Below are positions 6,383-14,021 of a DNA stretch of 18,047 bases, piece after piece (position 1 is the stretch's first letter; each line of letters opens with the position of its first letter). The stretch is from Nitrospirota bacterium (lineage in GTDB: Bacteria > Nitrospinota_A > UBA7883 > JACRGQ01), in NCBI GenBank assembly GCA_024275775.1, contig JAJRYM010000007.1, positions 1-18,047 on the forward strand. Reading direction: 5' to 3'. Made by a program: the position numbers and the translations under genes. The notes below the pieces were generated by a model. That model was given only the letters and a program-made list of their open reading frames with translations, had not been told where the DNA came from and ran no database searches.

Positions 6383-7158
6383 GGAATTTCTGGTGTCTTT
6401 TCGTGAAGGAGTTTCGCTCCTACTTCAACTCGCCGATAGCGTTTGTGGTAATAACCATTTTCACCGTTCTTTCGGGCTATTATTTTTATAATATTTTCGC
6501 GGGGTTCAGCACTTTAAGTTTTCAGGCGCAGACGAACCCGATGCTCGTTAAACAGTACGGAGCCCTGAACGTTACGGAATCCGTAATTCGCCCGCTCATC
6601 GGCACCCTGAGCGGCGTAATGCTGATACTGTTGCCGATGCTTACCATGCGTTCTTTCTCCGAGGAAAAGAAAACCGGCACCATAGAGCTTCTGCTCACGT
6701 ACCCGGTAACGGATATGGAAGCCATTATGGGGAAGTTCGCCGGGTGCATGGGAATATTTGCCATAATGCTTGCCCTTACGTTTCCATCGATAATTCTCGT
6801 GGAAGTTTTCGGCGATCCTGAATGGGGCGTCATAATCGCCGGTTATGCCGGCCTTTTTCTTATGGGCGCCGCGTTCATTTCTCTTGGTATTTTCATGTCA
6901 ACGCTTACGGAGAATCAGGTCGTCGCGGCGGTGCTGACTTTCTCGTGCCTTCTTGTTTTCTACATAATAAGTTACTCGGCGGGTCTGGCAGGGGAGACGA
7001 TAGGAAGAGTGCTTGAATATCTTTCCTTCAACTACCATATACGGACTTTCGTGAAGGGTGTAATCGACTCTTCGGATCTAAGCTATTACCTGCTTTTTAT
7101 CATCTTCTTTGTATTCCTTAGCAACCGTTCGCTTGAATCCAAGCGCTGGAGAGGCTGA
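6379..7158 (+). CDS. ABC-2 type permease, GldF-like
   Basis: A 259-residue integral membrane protein that would form the channel partner of the ATPase encoded just before it, with which it shares an ATGA overlap. It begins with the basic, aromatic sequence typical of this family (KEFRSYFNSPIAFV) and shows about six hydrophobic helices, including segments near 21-40, 70-88, 108-135, 142-172 and 178-200. The stretch MRSFSEEKKTGTIELLLTYPV (residues about 89-109, quoted in part as SEEKKTGTIELL) is the conserved coupling region of ABC-2/GldF permeases. Nothing in it reveals a substrate. The following gene begins one base after the stop, so the operon continues. Confidence 0.9.
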   Translation: MRNFWCLFVKEFRSYFNSPIAFVVITIFTVLSGYYFYNIFAGFSTLSFQAQTNPMLVKQYGALNVTESVIRPLIGTLSGVMLILLPMLTMRSFSEEKKTGTIELLLTYPVTDMEAIMGKFAGCMGIFAIMLALTFPSIILVEVFGDPEWGVIIAGYAGLFLMGAAFISLGIFMSTLTENQVVAAVLTFSCLLVFYIISYSAGLAGETIGRVLEYLSFNYHIRTFVKGVIDSSDLSYYLLFIIFFVFLSNRSLESKRWRG

Positions 7159-7159
7159 T

Positions 7160-8728
7160 ATGAAATTTTCTCTGTCTATTATTATCGCGTTTGTCGGCTT
7201 CGTGCTTATCGGGATTGGCGTAAGCGTTTACGCCATCTCCGGCTCTTTGAGCCTTGTGGCGGCCGGTTTTTCGTGGGTGGGTATTCTGCTTGTTATGTTT
7301 ATTCTTTACACCCGCTTCAATGAAATTAAAAAAACTTTTTTCACCAAAAGCACCAGGTACGGATTCAATATGGTGATGATGATCGTAGTTTTCGTCGGCG
7401 TTATAATCTTTACGGGCTTTCTGGCCAACGCCCACAAAACACGGTACGATCTCACCCGCGCGGGAAGGTTCACCCTTTCTTCTCAGACGCTGAAAATACT
7501 GAAATCGCTGGAACACCCGGTTAAGGCGATAGCTTTTTACAGAAGTGAAAGCGGCACCATTCACGCCAAACAGCGCCAGCTTGCCCGCGACCTGCTTGAA
7601 GAATATGCCACTCATTCGGATAACTTTGAGTTTACGTTTATAGACCCGGATCGCAAACCAGGCCTTGCCTCCAAATACGGTGTTTCCGAATATCGGATTA
7701 TCCTTCTTTTGAGCGAAGGAAAGCAGATTAAAATCGGCCGGGAAAAAGAAGAAAAGCTTACGAATGGTCTGATAAGACTGCTTAGCAAAACCATAAAAAC
7801 TGTTTACTTTGTTAAAGGTCACGGCGAAAAAGATATAAGCTCCATTAAAAAGAACGGTTACAAAGCAGCGGTGGATGCCGTGAAAAATGAAAACTATATC
7901 GTTAAAGAACTTCTGCTTTTGCGGGAGGATGAAGTGCCTGCTGACGCTTCGGTTGTAGTGCTTGCAAGCCCGAAGGCCAGTCCTACGAAAGCCGAGCTGG
8001 ACAAGCTTGACAGGTATTACAAACGCGGCGGCGCGATTCTGGCCATGGTAGACCCCGGCCATCCGCCCGAATATCAAAGGTGGCTTGAAGCTAAAGGGTT
8101 CAAACTGCAGACGGATGTAATAATCGATCAGCAAAGCCAGATTTACGGAGGCAACTACCTGACTCCGGTTGTCTATTCCTATAACAAAAAGCATCCCCTT
8201 ACGAAGGATTTTACGCTGGCGACATATTATCCGATGGCAAACTCCGTTTATATCGATGAGGACCTGACTAAAGGGCGTTATCAGCTGGCGCTTACCGGCC
8301 CTAACTCATGGACTGAAATAGATAAAAAACAGCTTGAATCCGGGCAGGCGGAATACAACGAGGAACGGGAAAAGCGCGGCCCTGTGCCGGTGATGGCCGT
8401 TACCACTATTCCCGTGAAAGAGGTTGTGGACAAAGAAGGCAACAAACAGAAAAAATTCGGCAAGTTCATTCTTGTTGGAGATTCCGACTTCGCCAACAAT
8501 ACCAATATCAACCTTGCCGGAAACGGCGATTTCTTTTTGAACACCATAAACTGGCTGGCGGAAGAGGCGAATCTTATCGCCGTGCGGGCAAAAGCGAGCA
8601 ATGTTTCACCTGTCGTTCTTACCGCTTCGCAGGCGCGGGCTATTTTCTGGATTCCCGTCGTCATGCTTCCTTCCATGGTGCTTCTTGCCGGAATCGGTAT
8701 CTACAGCAGGCGAAGGTGGTTCAGATAA
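7160..8728 (+). CDS. GldG-like ABC auxiliary membrane protein
   Basis: A 522-residue protein of the ABC_transp_aux/GldG type. ATG 7160 is chosen because GGAGAGG (7148-7154) is five bases upstream; the frame is open further up into the permease gene but has no support there. Helices lie near 6-26, 33-51 and 69-89, a large extracytoplasmic region spans about 90-490, and one last helix (about 495-515) ends in a basic tail. The segment YDLTRAGRFTLSSQT (96-110) followed by LEHPVKAIAFY is the family hallmark. The extracytoplasmic part begins with a thioredoxin-like region that lacks a CXXC motif. It presumably links the ABC motor to envelope partners; its precise role in non-gliding bacteria is not established. 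Confidence 0.9.
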   Translation: MKFSLSIIIAFVGFVLIGIGVSVYAISGSLSLVAAGFSWVGILLVMFILYTRFNEIKKTFFTKSTRYGFNMVMMIVVFVGVIIFTGFLANAHKTRYDLTRAGRFTLSSQTLKILKSLEHPVKAIAFYRSESGTIHAKQRQLARDLLEEYATHSDNFEFTFIDPDRKPGLASKYGVSEYRIILLLSEGKQIKIGREKEEKLTNGLIRLLSKTIKTVYFVKGHGEKDISSIKKNGYKAAVDAVKNENYIVKELLLLREDEVPADASVVVLASPKASPTKAELDKLDRYYKRGGAILAMVDPGHPPEYQRWLEAKGFKLQTDVIIDQQSQIYGGNYLTPVVYSYNKKHPLTKDFTLATYYPMANSVYIDEDLTKGRYQLALTGPNSWTEIDKKQLESGQAEYNEEREKRGPVPVMAVTTIPVKEVVDKEGNKQKKFGKFILVGDSDFANNTNINLAGNGDFFLNTINWLAEEANLIAVRAKASNVSPVVLTASQARAIFWIPVVMLPSMVLLAGIGIYSRRRWFR

Positions 8729-8762
8729 AAGTTCCGTTTAAGCCGGGACGCTGGAATGTTTC

Positions 8763-10118
8763 ATGAGATATATAAAGAAAACTTTCATATGGATAATAAT
8801 TCTGGTCGCGATAGGGGGCTATTCCTATCTTGATAAGGAACATACACGGGTGGAAGAAAAAAGAAAAGACGAGGCTACCCGTCTTTTGCCTTTCACTCCT
8901 ATTGAGGTGCTGTCCGTTGTCCTAAAAAAAGGGGACCGTGTTATAGAGTTTGAGCGGTGGGAAAAAGGGTGGAAAATCATAAAACCTATCGAGGTTAAAG
9001 CCGACGATGAGGCGATTGAGAAATTTCTTGGATATGTTACCGATTCGAGAAACGACGCCGATTACGTGATGGATCAGGATCCAACACCGGAAAGGCTAGT
9101 CGAGTTCGGTCTTGCTAAGCCTTCACTGTTCGTAACGCTGAAAGTGGGCAAGGCGCTTACGCCCCACACCATCATTTTCGGCGACAGGGCCCCCACGAAA
9201 GGCGTGGCTTTCGCCATGCTGGAAGGGCAAAAACCTGTTTACAGGGTTCTGGCGGACGCGAGGGCTCAAGCCGATCATGATGTCCGCTATTTCCGGGATA
9301 AAACCGTTCTGCGCCTTAATCCAATCATGATAGACCAGATGGTGATAAAGAGGCCGGATACAAGCATAACTTTCAAACTTCCAATGGACGGCAGATGGGT
9401 CATTGAAAAACCGATTCGCGCCCGCGCCAACCATGTGAAAGTATTTGAACTGTTGGGCAAATTTAAAAATGCCGAGGTAAAGGAGTTTATAGCGGAAACT
9501 AAAGATAACCTCGCGCAATACGGTCTGGATAAGCCCAAAATTCAGCTTCTTTGCTGGTTGAGCGGCGATTCTTCCCCCACAGTTACGATAAATATAGGGA
9601 ACAGAAGCCCTGCAAAGCGGGGATATTTCGTTTCCATGTCTGATCGCAATAACGTTTTCCTGCTGGAAGATAAGATTATAGATGCTATCCCTCATCATCC
9701 AAATGATTTAAGGAGCAGGGATCTGTTCTTCCTTGATGCAGCCGAGCTTAAAAGGGTTGAAATAAGGAGGAAAGCTAAGTCAACCGTGCTCGTCAAGGAC
9801 CGGGATAGCGAGTGGCGGAGAAACAATGTTGATGGTGAAAAAATCGACTTTAATATGTTCAATCGTTTCATAGGCGATCTTACCCAAGAAAAAATAGAAG
9901 ATTTTGTTTCAAATGACATGAGCAGACTGCAGGAGTTCGGGCTTGTATCACCCGCGATAAAACTATTAATCTGGCCGGAGGAAAGCCCTGTGCCTTTAAG
10001 CCTGTCGGTTGGAAGTAAAACACCTGCGGGGAATCAGGTGTACGCAAGAATAGGCGATAATCAAGACGTTATCGCATTGAGTAGTGATATACTTAATACA
10101 CTTGACCTTTATTTCTAA
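8763..10118 (+). CDS. Membrane-anchored protein with three DUF4340-like modules
   Basis: A 451-residue protein with one N-terminal helix (7-23) and a long extracytoplasmic part. Three copies of the DUF4340 hallmark are visible: FGLAKP at 115-120, YGLDKP at 253-258 and FGLVSP at 392-397, each followed by a strand and a Gly-containing turn. Each is preceded by a W-centred segment (GWKIIKP at 69-75, RWVIEKP at 211-217 and EWRRNN at 350-355). This gives a repeat of about 140 residues, with the last copy the most diverged. DUF4340 proteins are commonly encoded next to GldG-like genes, as here, and are assumed to belong to the same envelope complex. The ribosome binding site is weak. The gap to the preceding gene is 34 bases, consistent with one operon. 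Confidence 0.88.
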   Translation: MRYIKKTFIWIIILVAIGGYSYLDKEHTRVEEKRKDEATRLLPFTPIEVLSVVLKKGDRVIEFERWEKGWKIIKPIEVKADDEAIEKFLGYVTDSRNDADYVMDQDPTPERLVEFGLAKPSLFVTLKVGKALTPHTIIFGDRAPTKGVAFAMLEGQKPVYRVLADARAQADHDVRYFRDKTVLRLNPIMIDQMVIKRPDTSITFKLPMDGRWVIEKPIRARANHVKVFELLGKFKNAEVKEFIAETKDNLAQYGLDKPKIQLLCWLSGDSSPTVTINIGNRSPAKRGYFVSMSDRNNVFLLEDKIIDAIPHHPNDLRSRDLFFLDAAELKRVEIRRKAKSTVLVKDRDSEWRRNNVDGEKIDFNMFNRFIGDLTQEKIEDFVSNDMSRLQEFGLVSPAIKLLIWPEESPVPLSLSVGSKTPAGNQVYARIGDNQDVIALSSDILNTLDLYF

Positions 10119-10143
10119 TTAATTTATGAGAGGAGAGCCCCTT

Positions 10144-10791
10144 ATGTCGACTACAACATTGAAAAGCTGTTTTGTAGCTATTTTTATCGCCTTGTTACTG
10201 GGTTCTCCAGTTCTCGCGGAACAGGAAGAAGAAGCTGTTAGTGTTGGCAACGCGTTCATCCAGGCCTATAACAAGCATGATCAGGCCGCAATGAAGAAGG
10301 TTATAGAAACCAGAAAGGACGAGGTTCCCGATGAAGTGCAGGCCATTGTGCAATACGCGATGTCGCCGGATGCTTCTCCCCAGGAGCAGGATTTTCTTTT
10401 CAATATTGCCGGCAATATGTCGTATACCTATAAAGACGTTACCGGCGATGAGCGTCTTCTGGCCGCTGTAAAACAGAATTATCAGACGCTTCTTGCTTCA
10501 CGGAAAGCTACCACCCTGCCCAAGGAGGGAGTAGAAGAGGCTAAGGCGGCTCTGATAGCGCTCGGCAAGGGTAAATGGCGGGTAACCAGCTTCGTAATGG
10601 ATGCTAAAAAGGGGCTGTTGATTGATATTGACGTACCGCCTTCCGAAGGCGGGAGCGGCGCCCCCAAGATAAGCATTAAGGAAAGCCAGGCGTCCAGAGA
10701 GGCGGTTCTTAAAGCGCTTCCCGGTGTTAAAAAGGGAAAAATCACTTGGAGCGGCATGGGAGTCGGCCTGAGGGCGGTTCTACTCGACTGA
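10144..10791 (+). CDS. Exported protein of unknown function
   Basis: A 215-residue exported protein. ATG 10144 is preferred over an ATG at 10126 because AGGAG (10131-10135) sits between the two, eight bases before the former. Residues 1-25 form a signal peptide ending in VLA. The mature protein begins with a helix-like stretch (VGNAFIQAYNKHDQAAMKKV) reminiscent of NTF2-like domains, and ends with a basic-hydrophobic region (GKWRVTSFVMDAKKG, then a Gly-Ser-rich turn). There is no heme motif or known catalytic signature. Its position between a DUF4340 gene and a cytochrome c gene suggests an envelope role, but I cannot assign it to a family. Confidence 0.8.
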   Translation: MSTTTLKSCFVAIFIALLLGSPVLAEQEEEAVSVGNAFIQAYNKHDQAAMKKVIETRKDEVPDEVQAIVQYAMSPDASPQEQDFLFNIAGNMSYTYKDVTGDERLLAAVKQNYQTLLASRKATTLPKEGVEEAKAALIALGKGKWRVTSFVMDAKKGLLIDIDVPPSEGGSGAPKISIKESQASREAVLKALPGVKKGKITWSGMGVGLRAVLLD

Positions 10792-10813
10792 TTGCAACAT
10801 AAGAGGAAAGCAA

Positions 10814-11161
10814 ATGAAAAAAGCATCTTTGGTTCTAGCGGTTCTTATCCTGTCGTCCGGTATCGCTATGGCGGGAGACGCCAGAAATGGCAAGAAACTG
10901 TTCAAGAGGAAATGCAAAAGTTGCCACAGACTGGGGGAAGGCACTTTGGTTGGCCCGAGTCTGCTGGGAGTAACGAAAAGACGGTCCGGTGAGTGGCTTC
11001 ATAAGTGGTTGCAGGATCCCAAGGGTATGGTTAAATCCGGAGACTCAGTGGCAACCGAGTTGAAGAAGCTGTACAAAAAACAGATGCCCCATATCAAGGC
11101 GATGGATAAAAAAGCGAACAGGGAAGATATTCTTGCTTTCCTAATGGAAAACGATAAGTGA
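10814..11161 (+). CDS. Exported small mono-heme class I cytochrome c
   Basis: A 115-residue periplasmic cytochrome c with a signal peptide (1-20, ending AMA), heme motif CKSCH at 34-38 and Met ligand in KKQMPHI (Met91). The segment LVGPSLLGVTKRRSGEWLHKWLQDP between them is the usual loop of small class I cytochromes. It is strongly basic, with a high count of Lys and Arg, which is typical of soluble shuttles that dock to acidic partners. GAGGAAAG lies just before the start. It follows the exported protein of unknown function by 22 bases and precedes a lipoprotein by 11, so it appears to be the sixth gene of the operon that begins with the GldA-like ATPase. Confidence 0.92.
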   Translation: MKKASLVLAVLILSSGIAMAGDARNGKKLFKRKCKSCHRLGEGTLVGPSLLGVTKRRSGEWLHKWLQDPKGMVKSGDSVATELKKLYKKQMPHIKAMDKKANREDILAFLMENDK

Positions 11162-11172
11162 AAGGATAGGAA

Positions 11173-11511
11173 ATGAGGATTATAGTTAAGAGCTTATTTT
11201 TAGGTGCGGTGATCGCACTAACCTGTACGTCGTTCTATGCTTGTTCAAGCGGCGGTAATCCCAATGAGGATAAATTTGCCGATGCCATAAAAGCAATCGA
11301 CTCAAGCTGGGATCTTTACGAAATAACTGCGGATGATGCTGGGCACACCAACTTTAAAATTGAAGTGGCCGATGTTGTGAAATTCGACCAAGCCAAGAAA
11401 ACTATCAAAGCTTTGCAGGAAATAGATCCGACATTAAGCGGTATGGTGGAATGGTACAATGCCGATGTAGGCATGACTCTTCGGAAGATGGAGATATTAC
11501 CGGCTACTTGA
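11173..11511 (+). CDS. Small lipoprotein of unknown function
   Basis: A 112-residue lipoprotein with a hydrophobic segment 5-20 and lipobox FYAC (Cys24), followed by a Ser/Gly linker. The mature part, about 88 residues, is acidic and shows alternating helix and strand patterns with no recognised family motif. AAAGGA lies six bases before the ATG. It is the last gene of the plus-strand operon; its final eight bases overlap the end of the minus-strand gene at 11504. Confidence 0.78.
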   Translation: MRIIVKSLFLGAVIALTCTSFYACSSGGNPNEDKFADAIKAIDSSWDLYEITADDAGHTNFKIEVADVVKFDQAKKTIKALQEIDPTLSGMVEWYNADVGMTLRKMEILPAT

Positions 11512-11944
11512 CGTAGAAGTAATTTTTCTGGACGGAGACGGGTACGCGTGAGGCCGTCTCCACTTCTTTTTTGGCAAGAAGCTTGAAGCGGATTGCATCC
11601 AGCGTTTTAAGATCAACACCGGGAAGCCGAATCTGATAGAAATTTACTGCTTTATCGTACCCGACGATTTTTCCATTTACTTCCGCCACAAGCTTTTTGA
11701 CGGTCTCTTCGTCGGTGGTTGATGTGAACGTAACGTTTATAACGTCCTTGATTATCTTCAGCCCGTCGGCCTCGTCTGTTGTTATATCCTCTGCCTCCGG
11801 CGTGAAGCGTTTCTTCTCCACAGAGCCCGATTTGTTTTTTGCAAGATAGCTGTGTTGCTTTTCTTCACGTGAACAGGCGGGAAGGCTGATAAATATTACA
11901 GCCAGACCGACCGACAGGACATATCCGATGTATCGCAATTTCAT
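11504..11944 (-). CDS. Lipoprotein with a subtilase-propeptide-like (I9-like) domain
   Basis: A 146-residue lipoprotein. Residues 5-22 are hydrophobic and the lipobox is LPAC, Cys24. A polar linker (25-65) leads to a domain at about 66-133 with the pattern strand (INVTFTSTTDEE), helix (TVKKLVAEVNGKIVGYD), strand (FYQIRLPG) and helix (LKTLDAIRFKLLAKKEVETAS). This order resembles the ferredoxin-like propeptide or inhibitor-I9 domain found at the N-terminus of subtilisin-like proteases, but no protease domain follows. It could act as a standalone protease inhibitor or chaperone; this is inferred from pattern only. It lies 39 bases downstream of the SUMF1-fold gene on the same strand. An AAAGG site precedes the start. 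The end overlaps the plus-strand lipoprotein gene tail to tail. Confidence 0.8.
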   Translation of the reverse strand: MKLRYIGYVLSVGLAVIFISLPACSREEKQHSYLAKNKSGSVEKKRFTPEAEDITTDEADGLKIIKDVINVTFTSTTDEETVKKLVAEVNGKIVGYDKAVNFYQIRLPGVDLKTLDAIRFKLLAKKEVETASRVPVSVQKNYFYVK

Positions 11945-11983
11945 CCTGTCAGCCTTTCTTAATAACTTCTAGGTTCTAAAGAG

Positions 11984-12631
11984 CTATTTGGCGCATCTGA
12001 AACCGTAGAATGGATGGACATCATCGGGGATGCTTGAGTTGTGTGAATGAGTTTTTGTTCTAACGTCGTCATCAAAGAAAGAACCGCCCATCAAGATGCG
12101 GTACTTTTTATCTTTGCCGCCCCAACCGTTGACCCATTCAGCCACGTTGCCGCTCATATCCATTACGCCGTAAGGGCTTTTTCCGGCTTCGTAACTGCCT
12201 ACCGCAACAGTATCTCCCGTTCCGCTGTCGAACGTGTTTGCCTTTTCAGGATCGTAATCATTACCATGCGGGTAAGTGCGGGCGTCTGTGCCACGGGCGG
12301 CCTTTTCCCACTCCAGCTGTGTCGGCAGTCTTTGTCCGAGCGATTTGCAATAAGCTTCGGCGTCAAAATATGTGATTTCGGCTACCGGGTGATCGTCTTT
12401 ACCGGCCGGGTATTTAAAATCCTTCTTGAATTTCTTAAACTCTTTGTTAGTAACTTCGAATTTATTGATGTAAAATTCATCAACATTGACTGATTTGCCT
12501 TTAGGGCCTGATTTGAAGGTTCCGCCGGGTATTTTTATAAGCGGGTTGGCATCCCCTGCATAGGAGTTGGTTATAGTGATAGAACTGGAAAAAGCGAGCA
12601 GGCCGATTATCAAAAACATTTTTTGTAGCAA
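11984..12631 (-). CDS. Exported SUMF1/FGE-sulfatase-fold protein (non-catalytic type)
   Basis: A 215-residue exported protein of the formylglycine-generating-enzyme fold. TTG at 12631-12629 is chosen because a perfect AGGAGG (12643-12638) lies six bases before it; ATG codons at 12667 and 12619 are badly placed. Residues 1-25 form a signal peptide ending in SYA. Family landmarks are IPGGTF (34-39), KFEVTNKEF (57-65), RLPTQLEWEKAARG (101-114), SPYGVMDMSGNVAEWV (152-167), MGGSFFDDD (181-189) and the final YGFRCAK. The paired cysteines that perform oxidation in true FGE are absent from the segment before GFRC, so it probably does not make formylglycine; many such domains bind ligands or partners. 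It is divergent to the binding protein at 12684 and is followed by a lipoprotein gene. Confidence 0.88.
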   Translation of the reverse strand: MLQKMFLIIGLLAFSSSITITNSYAGDANPLIKIPGGTFKSGPKGKSVNVDEFYINKFEVTNKEFKKFKKDFKYPAGKDDHPVAEITYFDAEAYCKSLGQRLPTQLEWEKAARGTDARTYPHGNDYDPEKANTFDSGTGDTVAVGSYEAGKSPYGVMDMSGNVAEWVNGWGGKDKKYRILMGGSFFDDDVRTKTHSHNSSIPDDVHPFYGFRCAK

Positions 12632-12643
12632 TTTGAACCTCCT
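12629..12643 (-). promoter_or_regulatory. Ribosome binding site that fixes a TTG start
   Basis: On the minus strand AGGAGG (12643-12638) is followed after six bases by TTG (12631-12629). The next ATG, at 12619, is 18 bases from the site and the upstream ATG at 12667 precedes it, so TTG is the best-supported start of the SUMF1-fold gene. Confidence 0.75.
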
Positions 12644-12683
12644 AAAAAATAACTTGAAAGTTTTCATTTCCGGAGATACACGG

Positions 12684-14021
12684 TTGCAGGCAGTGCAAAG
12701 CAAAAGTTCTTCGGAAGTTTTAAAAAATCAAGTTTATCACCGTTTTTCGGTATTTGGCAAAATTTTTTTTGGTGCTTGTCTAGTGATGGCATGGGCGGTT
12801 TCTCTCTTTATCGCGCCATCGGCTTTCGCGTCCGACGATTCCTCTATTCTTGTAGCTAGCAGGGGCTCCATTCTGGAAAAATCTCCTGCGGAATACGGCT
12901 ACGGTAGAAAAACCAAAGAGGAAATAGAAAAAGAAAAACTCCGCGCTCCCAGGATCGGCGTGCTGGGGGCGTTGACCGGTGAGTTGAAAAAATTTGGCAA
13001 CGCCGCCGCAAACGGCGCCGAACTCGCCTCCGATGAGCTGGACGCCAAAGGAGGTATCAATGGTCAAGAATTCGAGTTTTTTGTTTTTGACACGGGAGGC
13101 AAGATGGGGGGCGCGCGCCGGGGAATAGAGGCATTTTCGCAAAGAAACGTATTGGGGATTGTCGGCGCCGCTACGGGAGAGGTTAGTTTTTCGTCTTCCA
13201 AAAGAATAAACGATGAGCAGATTATAATGGTTTCTGCCGGCTCGAGGCGCCGTTTGGGAGATACCGGCCCGTATAATTTCCGCATTACGCTCAATGACAA
13301 GGCGGGCGCAAAAGGGCTGATAGACTACCTCAAGGAAAAGAAACATTGGAAGAAATTCGCGCTTTTAAGTACGCTGGTAAACGATTTTTCCATACAGCTT
13401 TCGGCCGTTTTCAAGGAAGCAATATTTGACAGCGGTCTAAAGGTTACGGACGAACTATTCCTTTGGCCTACCTCCACGACTAATATGGGCGCTTCAGACA
13501 CAAGCGTAGAGGCGCAGGTGAAAAAACTTAAAAAGACCTCTCCCGATGCTCTCGTTTACACAGGTGGCGCGGAAGAAGCGGCCGAACTGGTGAGCGAAAT
13601 GCGCAAGCAGGGTGTAACTATACCTATAATCGGCGGGGAGGACCTCATGGACGACCGGTTCCTTGCTTTGGGGGACGGTGTAGTCGGAACCATCGTTTAC
13701 AGCGGTTTCAACCCCGATTCGCAAAATCCCAGGGTGCGTCATTTTGTGAAAGCGTACAAGAAAAGATTCGGCAAAAAGCCTTCCCGCTTGGCGGCGCTGA
13801 GCTACGATGCTTTCAACCTGCTTGTGGAGGCCATAAAGAGAGCCAAATCAATGCGCCCCACCCATCTGCAACAGGCAATGTTTATTAAGGACTTTCATGG
13901 CGTAACGGGTAAAATGAAAATAACCGAGAGCGGAGAGGCGGTAAAGGACCTGTTTATTTTTCAAGTTAAGAAAGTTAGCGGCAAGCCTGAATTTGTCGCC
14001 GTGAAGGATGCTGAATTCTAA
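12684..14021 (+). CDS. Periplasmic binding protein, LivK/Peripla_BP_6 family
   Basis: A 445-residue exported ligand-binding protein of the branched-chain amino acid receptor type. The proposed TTG at 12684 has GGAG (12672-12675) eight bases upstream and gives a basic n-region before the hydrophobic segment ending in AFA (about residue 49); the ATG at 12786 lacks a binding site and would give a signal peptide without positive charge. The binding domain begins near residue 90 (IGVLGALTGELKKFG) and continues through ASDELDAKGGINGQ, DALVYTGGAEEAAELV and the C-terminal LSYDAFNLLVEAI, all family-typical. Between signal and domain lies a charged linker of about 40 residues. No permease or ATPase genes of a Liv transporter accompany it. 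Instead a SUMF1-fold gene overlaps its stop (TAATG) and a histidine kinase follows, so a sensing role is likelier than uptake. Confidence 0.85.
   Translation: MQAVQSKSSSEVLKNQVYHRFSVFGKIFFGACLVMAWAVSLFIAPSAFASDDSSILVASRGSILEKSPAEYGYGRKTKEEIEKEKLRAPRIGVLGALTGELKKFGNAAANGAELASDELDAKGGINGQEFEFFVFDTGGKMGGARRGIEAFSQRNVLGIVGAATGEVSFSSSKRINDEQIIMVSAGSRRRLGDTGPYNFRITLNDKAGAKGLIDYLKEKKHWKKFALLSTLVNDFSIQLSAVFKEAIFDSGLKVTDELFLWPTSTTNMGASDTSVEAQVKKLKKTSPDALVYTGGAEEAAELVSEMRKQGVTIPIIGGEDLMDDRFLALGDGVVGTIVYSGFNPDSQNPRVRHFVKAYKKRFGKKPSRLAALSYDAFNLLVEAIKRAKSMRPTHLQQAMFIKDFHGVTGKMKITESGEAVKDLFIFQVKKVSGKPEFVAVKDAEF
12733..12760 (-). promoter_or_regulatory. Minus-strand promoter candidate with a palindrome in its spacer
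   Basis: On the minus strand TTGCCA (12760-12755) and GATAAA (12738-12733) are separated by 16 bases, matching sigma-70 elements at five and four of six positions. The spacer includes ACCG-N5-CGGT (12739-12751), a perfect inverted repeat that could be an operator. It would drive the SUMF1-fold gene at 12631 with a leader of about 95 bases. It lies inside the predicted signal-peptide region of the divergent binding protein gene. Confidence 0.35.

Noticed and set aside
7118..8194. Long minus-strand open frame of 358 codons
   Set aside because: It lies wholly opposite the well-supported GldG-like gene, has no ribosome binding site and its composition (His/Phe/Arg-rich) is that of an antisense shadow.
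5435..8728. Gliding motility machinery
   Set aside because: Only GldA/F/G-like genes are present, and these occur widely in bacteria that do not glide; no other gliding genes are seen.
9123..9698. Minus-strand open frame of 191 codons
   Set aside because: It is antisense to the DUF4340-type gene and lacks a start signal.
12567..12683. Longer binding-protein start at TTG 12567 inside the opposite gene
   Set aside because: It would add 39 residues ahead of the signal peptide and overlap the divergent gene; no ribosome binding site supports it better than that at 12672.
12780..13346. Minus-strand open frame of 188 codons
   Set aside because: It is antisense to the periplasmic binding protein, which matches a known family over the whole stretch.
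12684..14021. Branched-chain amino acid uptake system
   Set aside because: No LivH, LivM, LivG or LivF-like gene accompanies the binding protein within the window.
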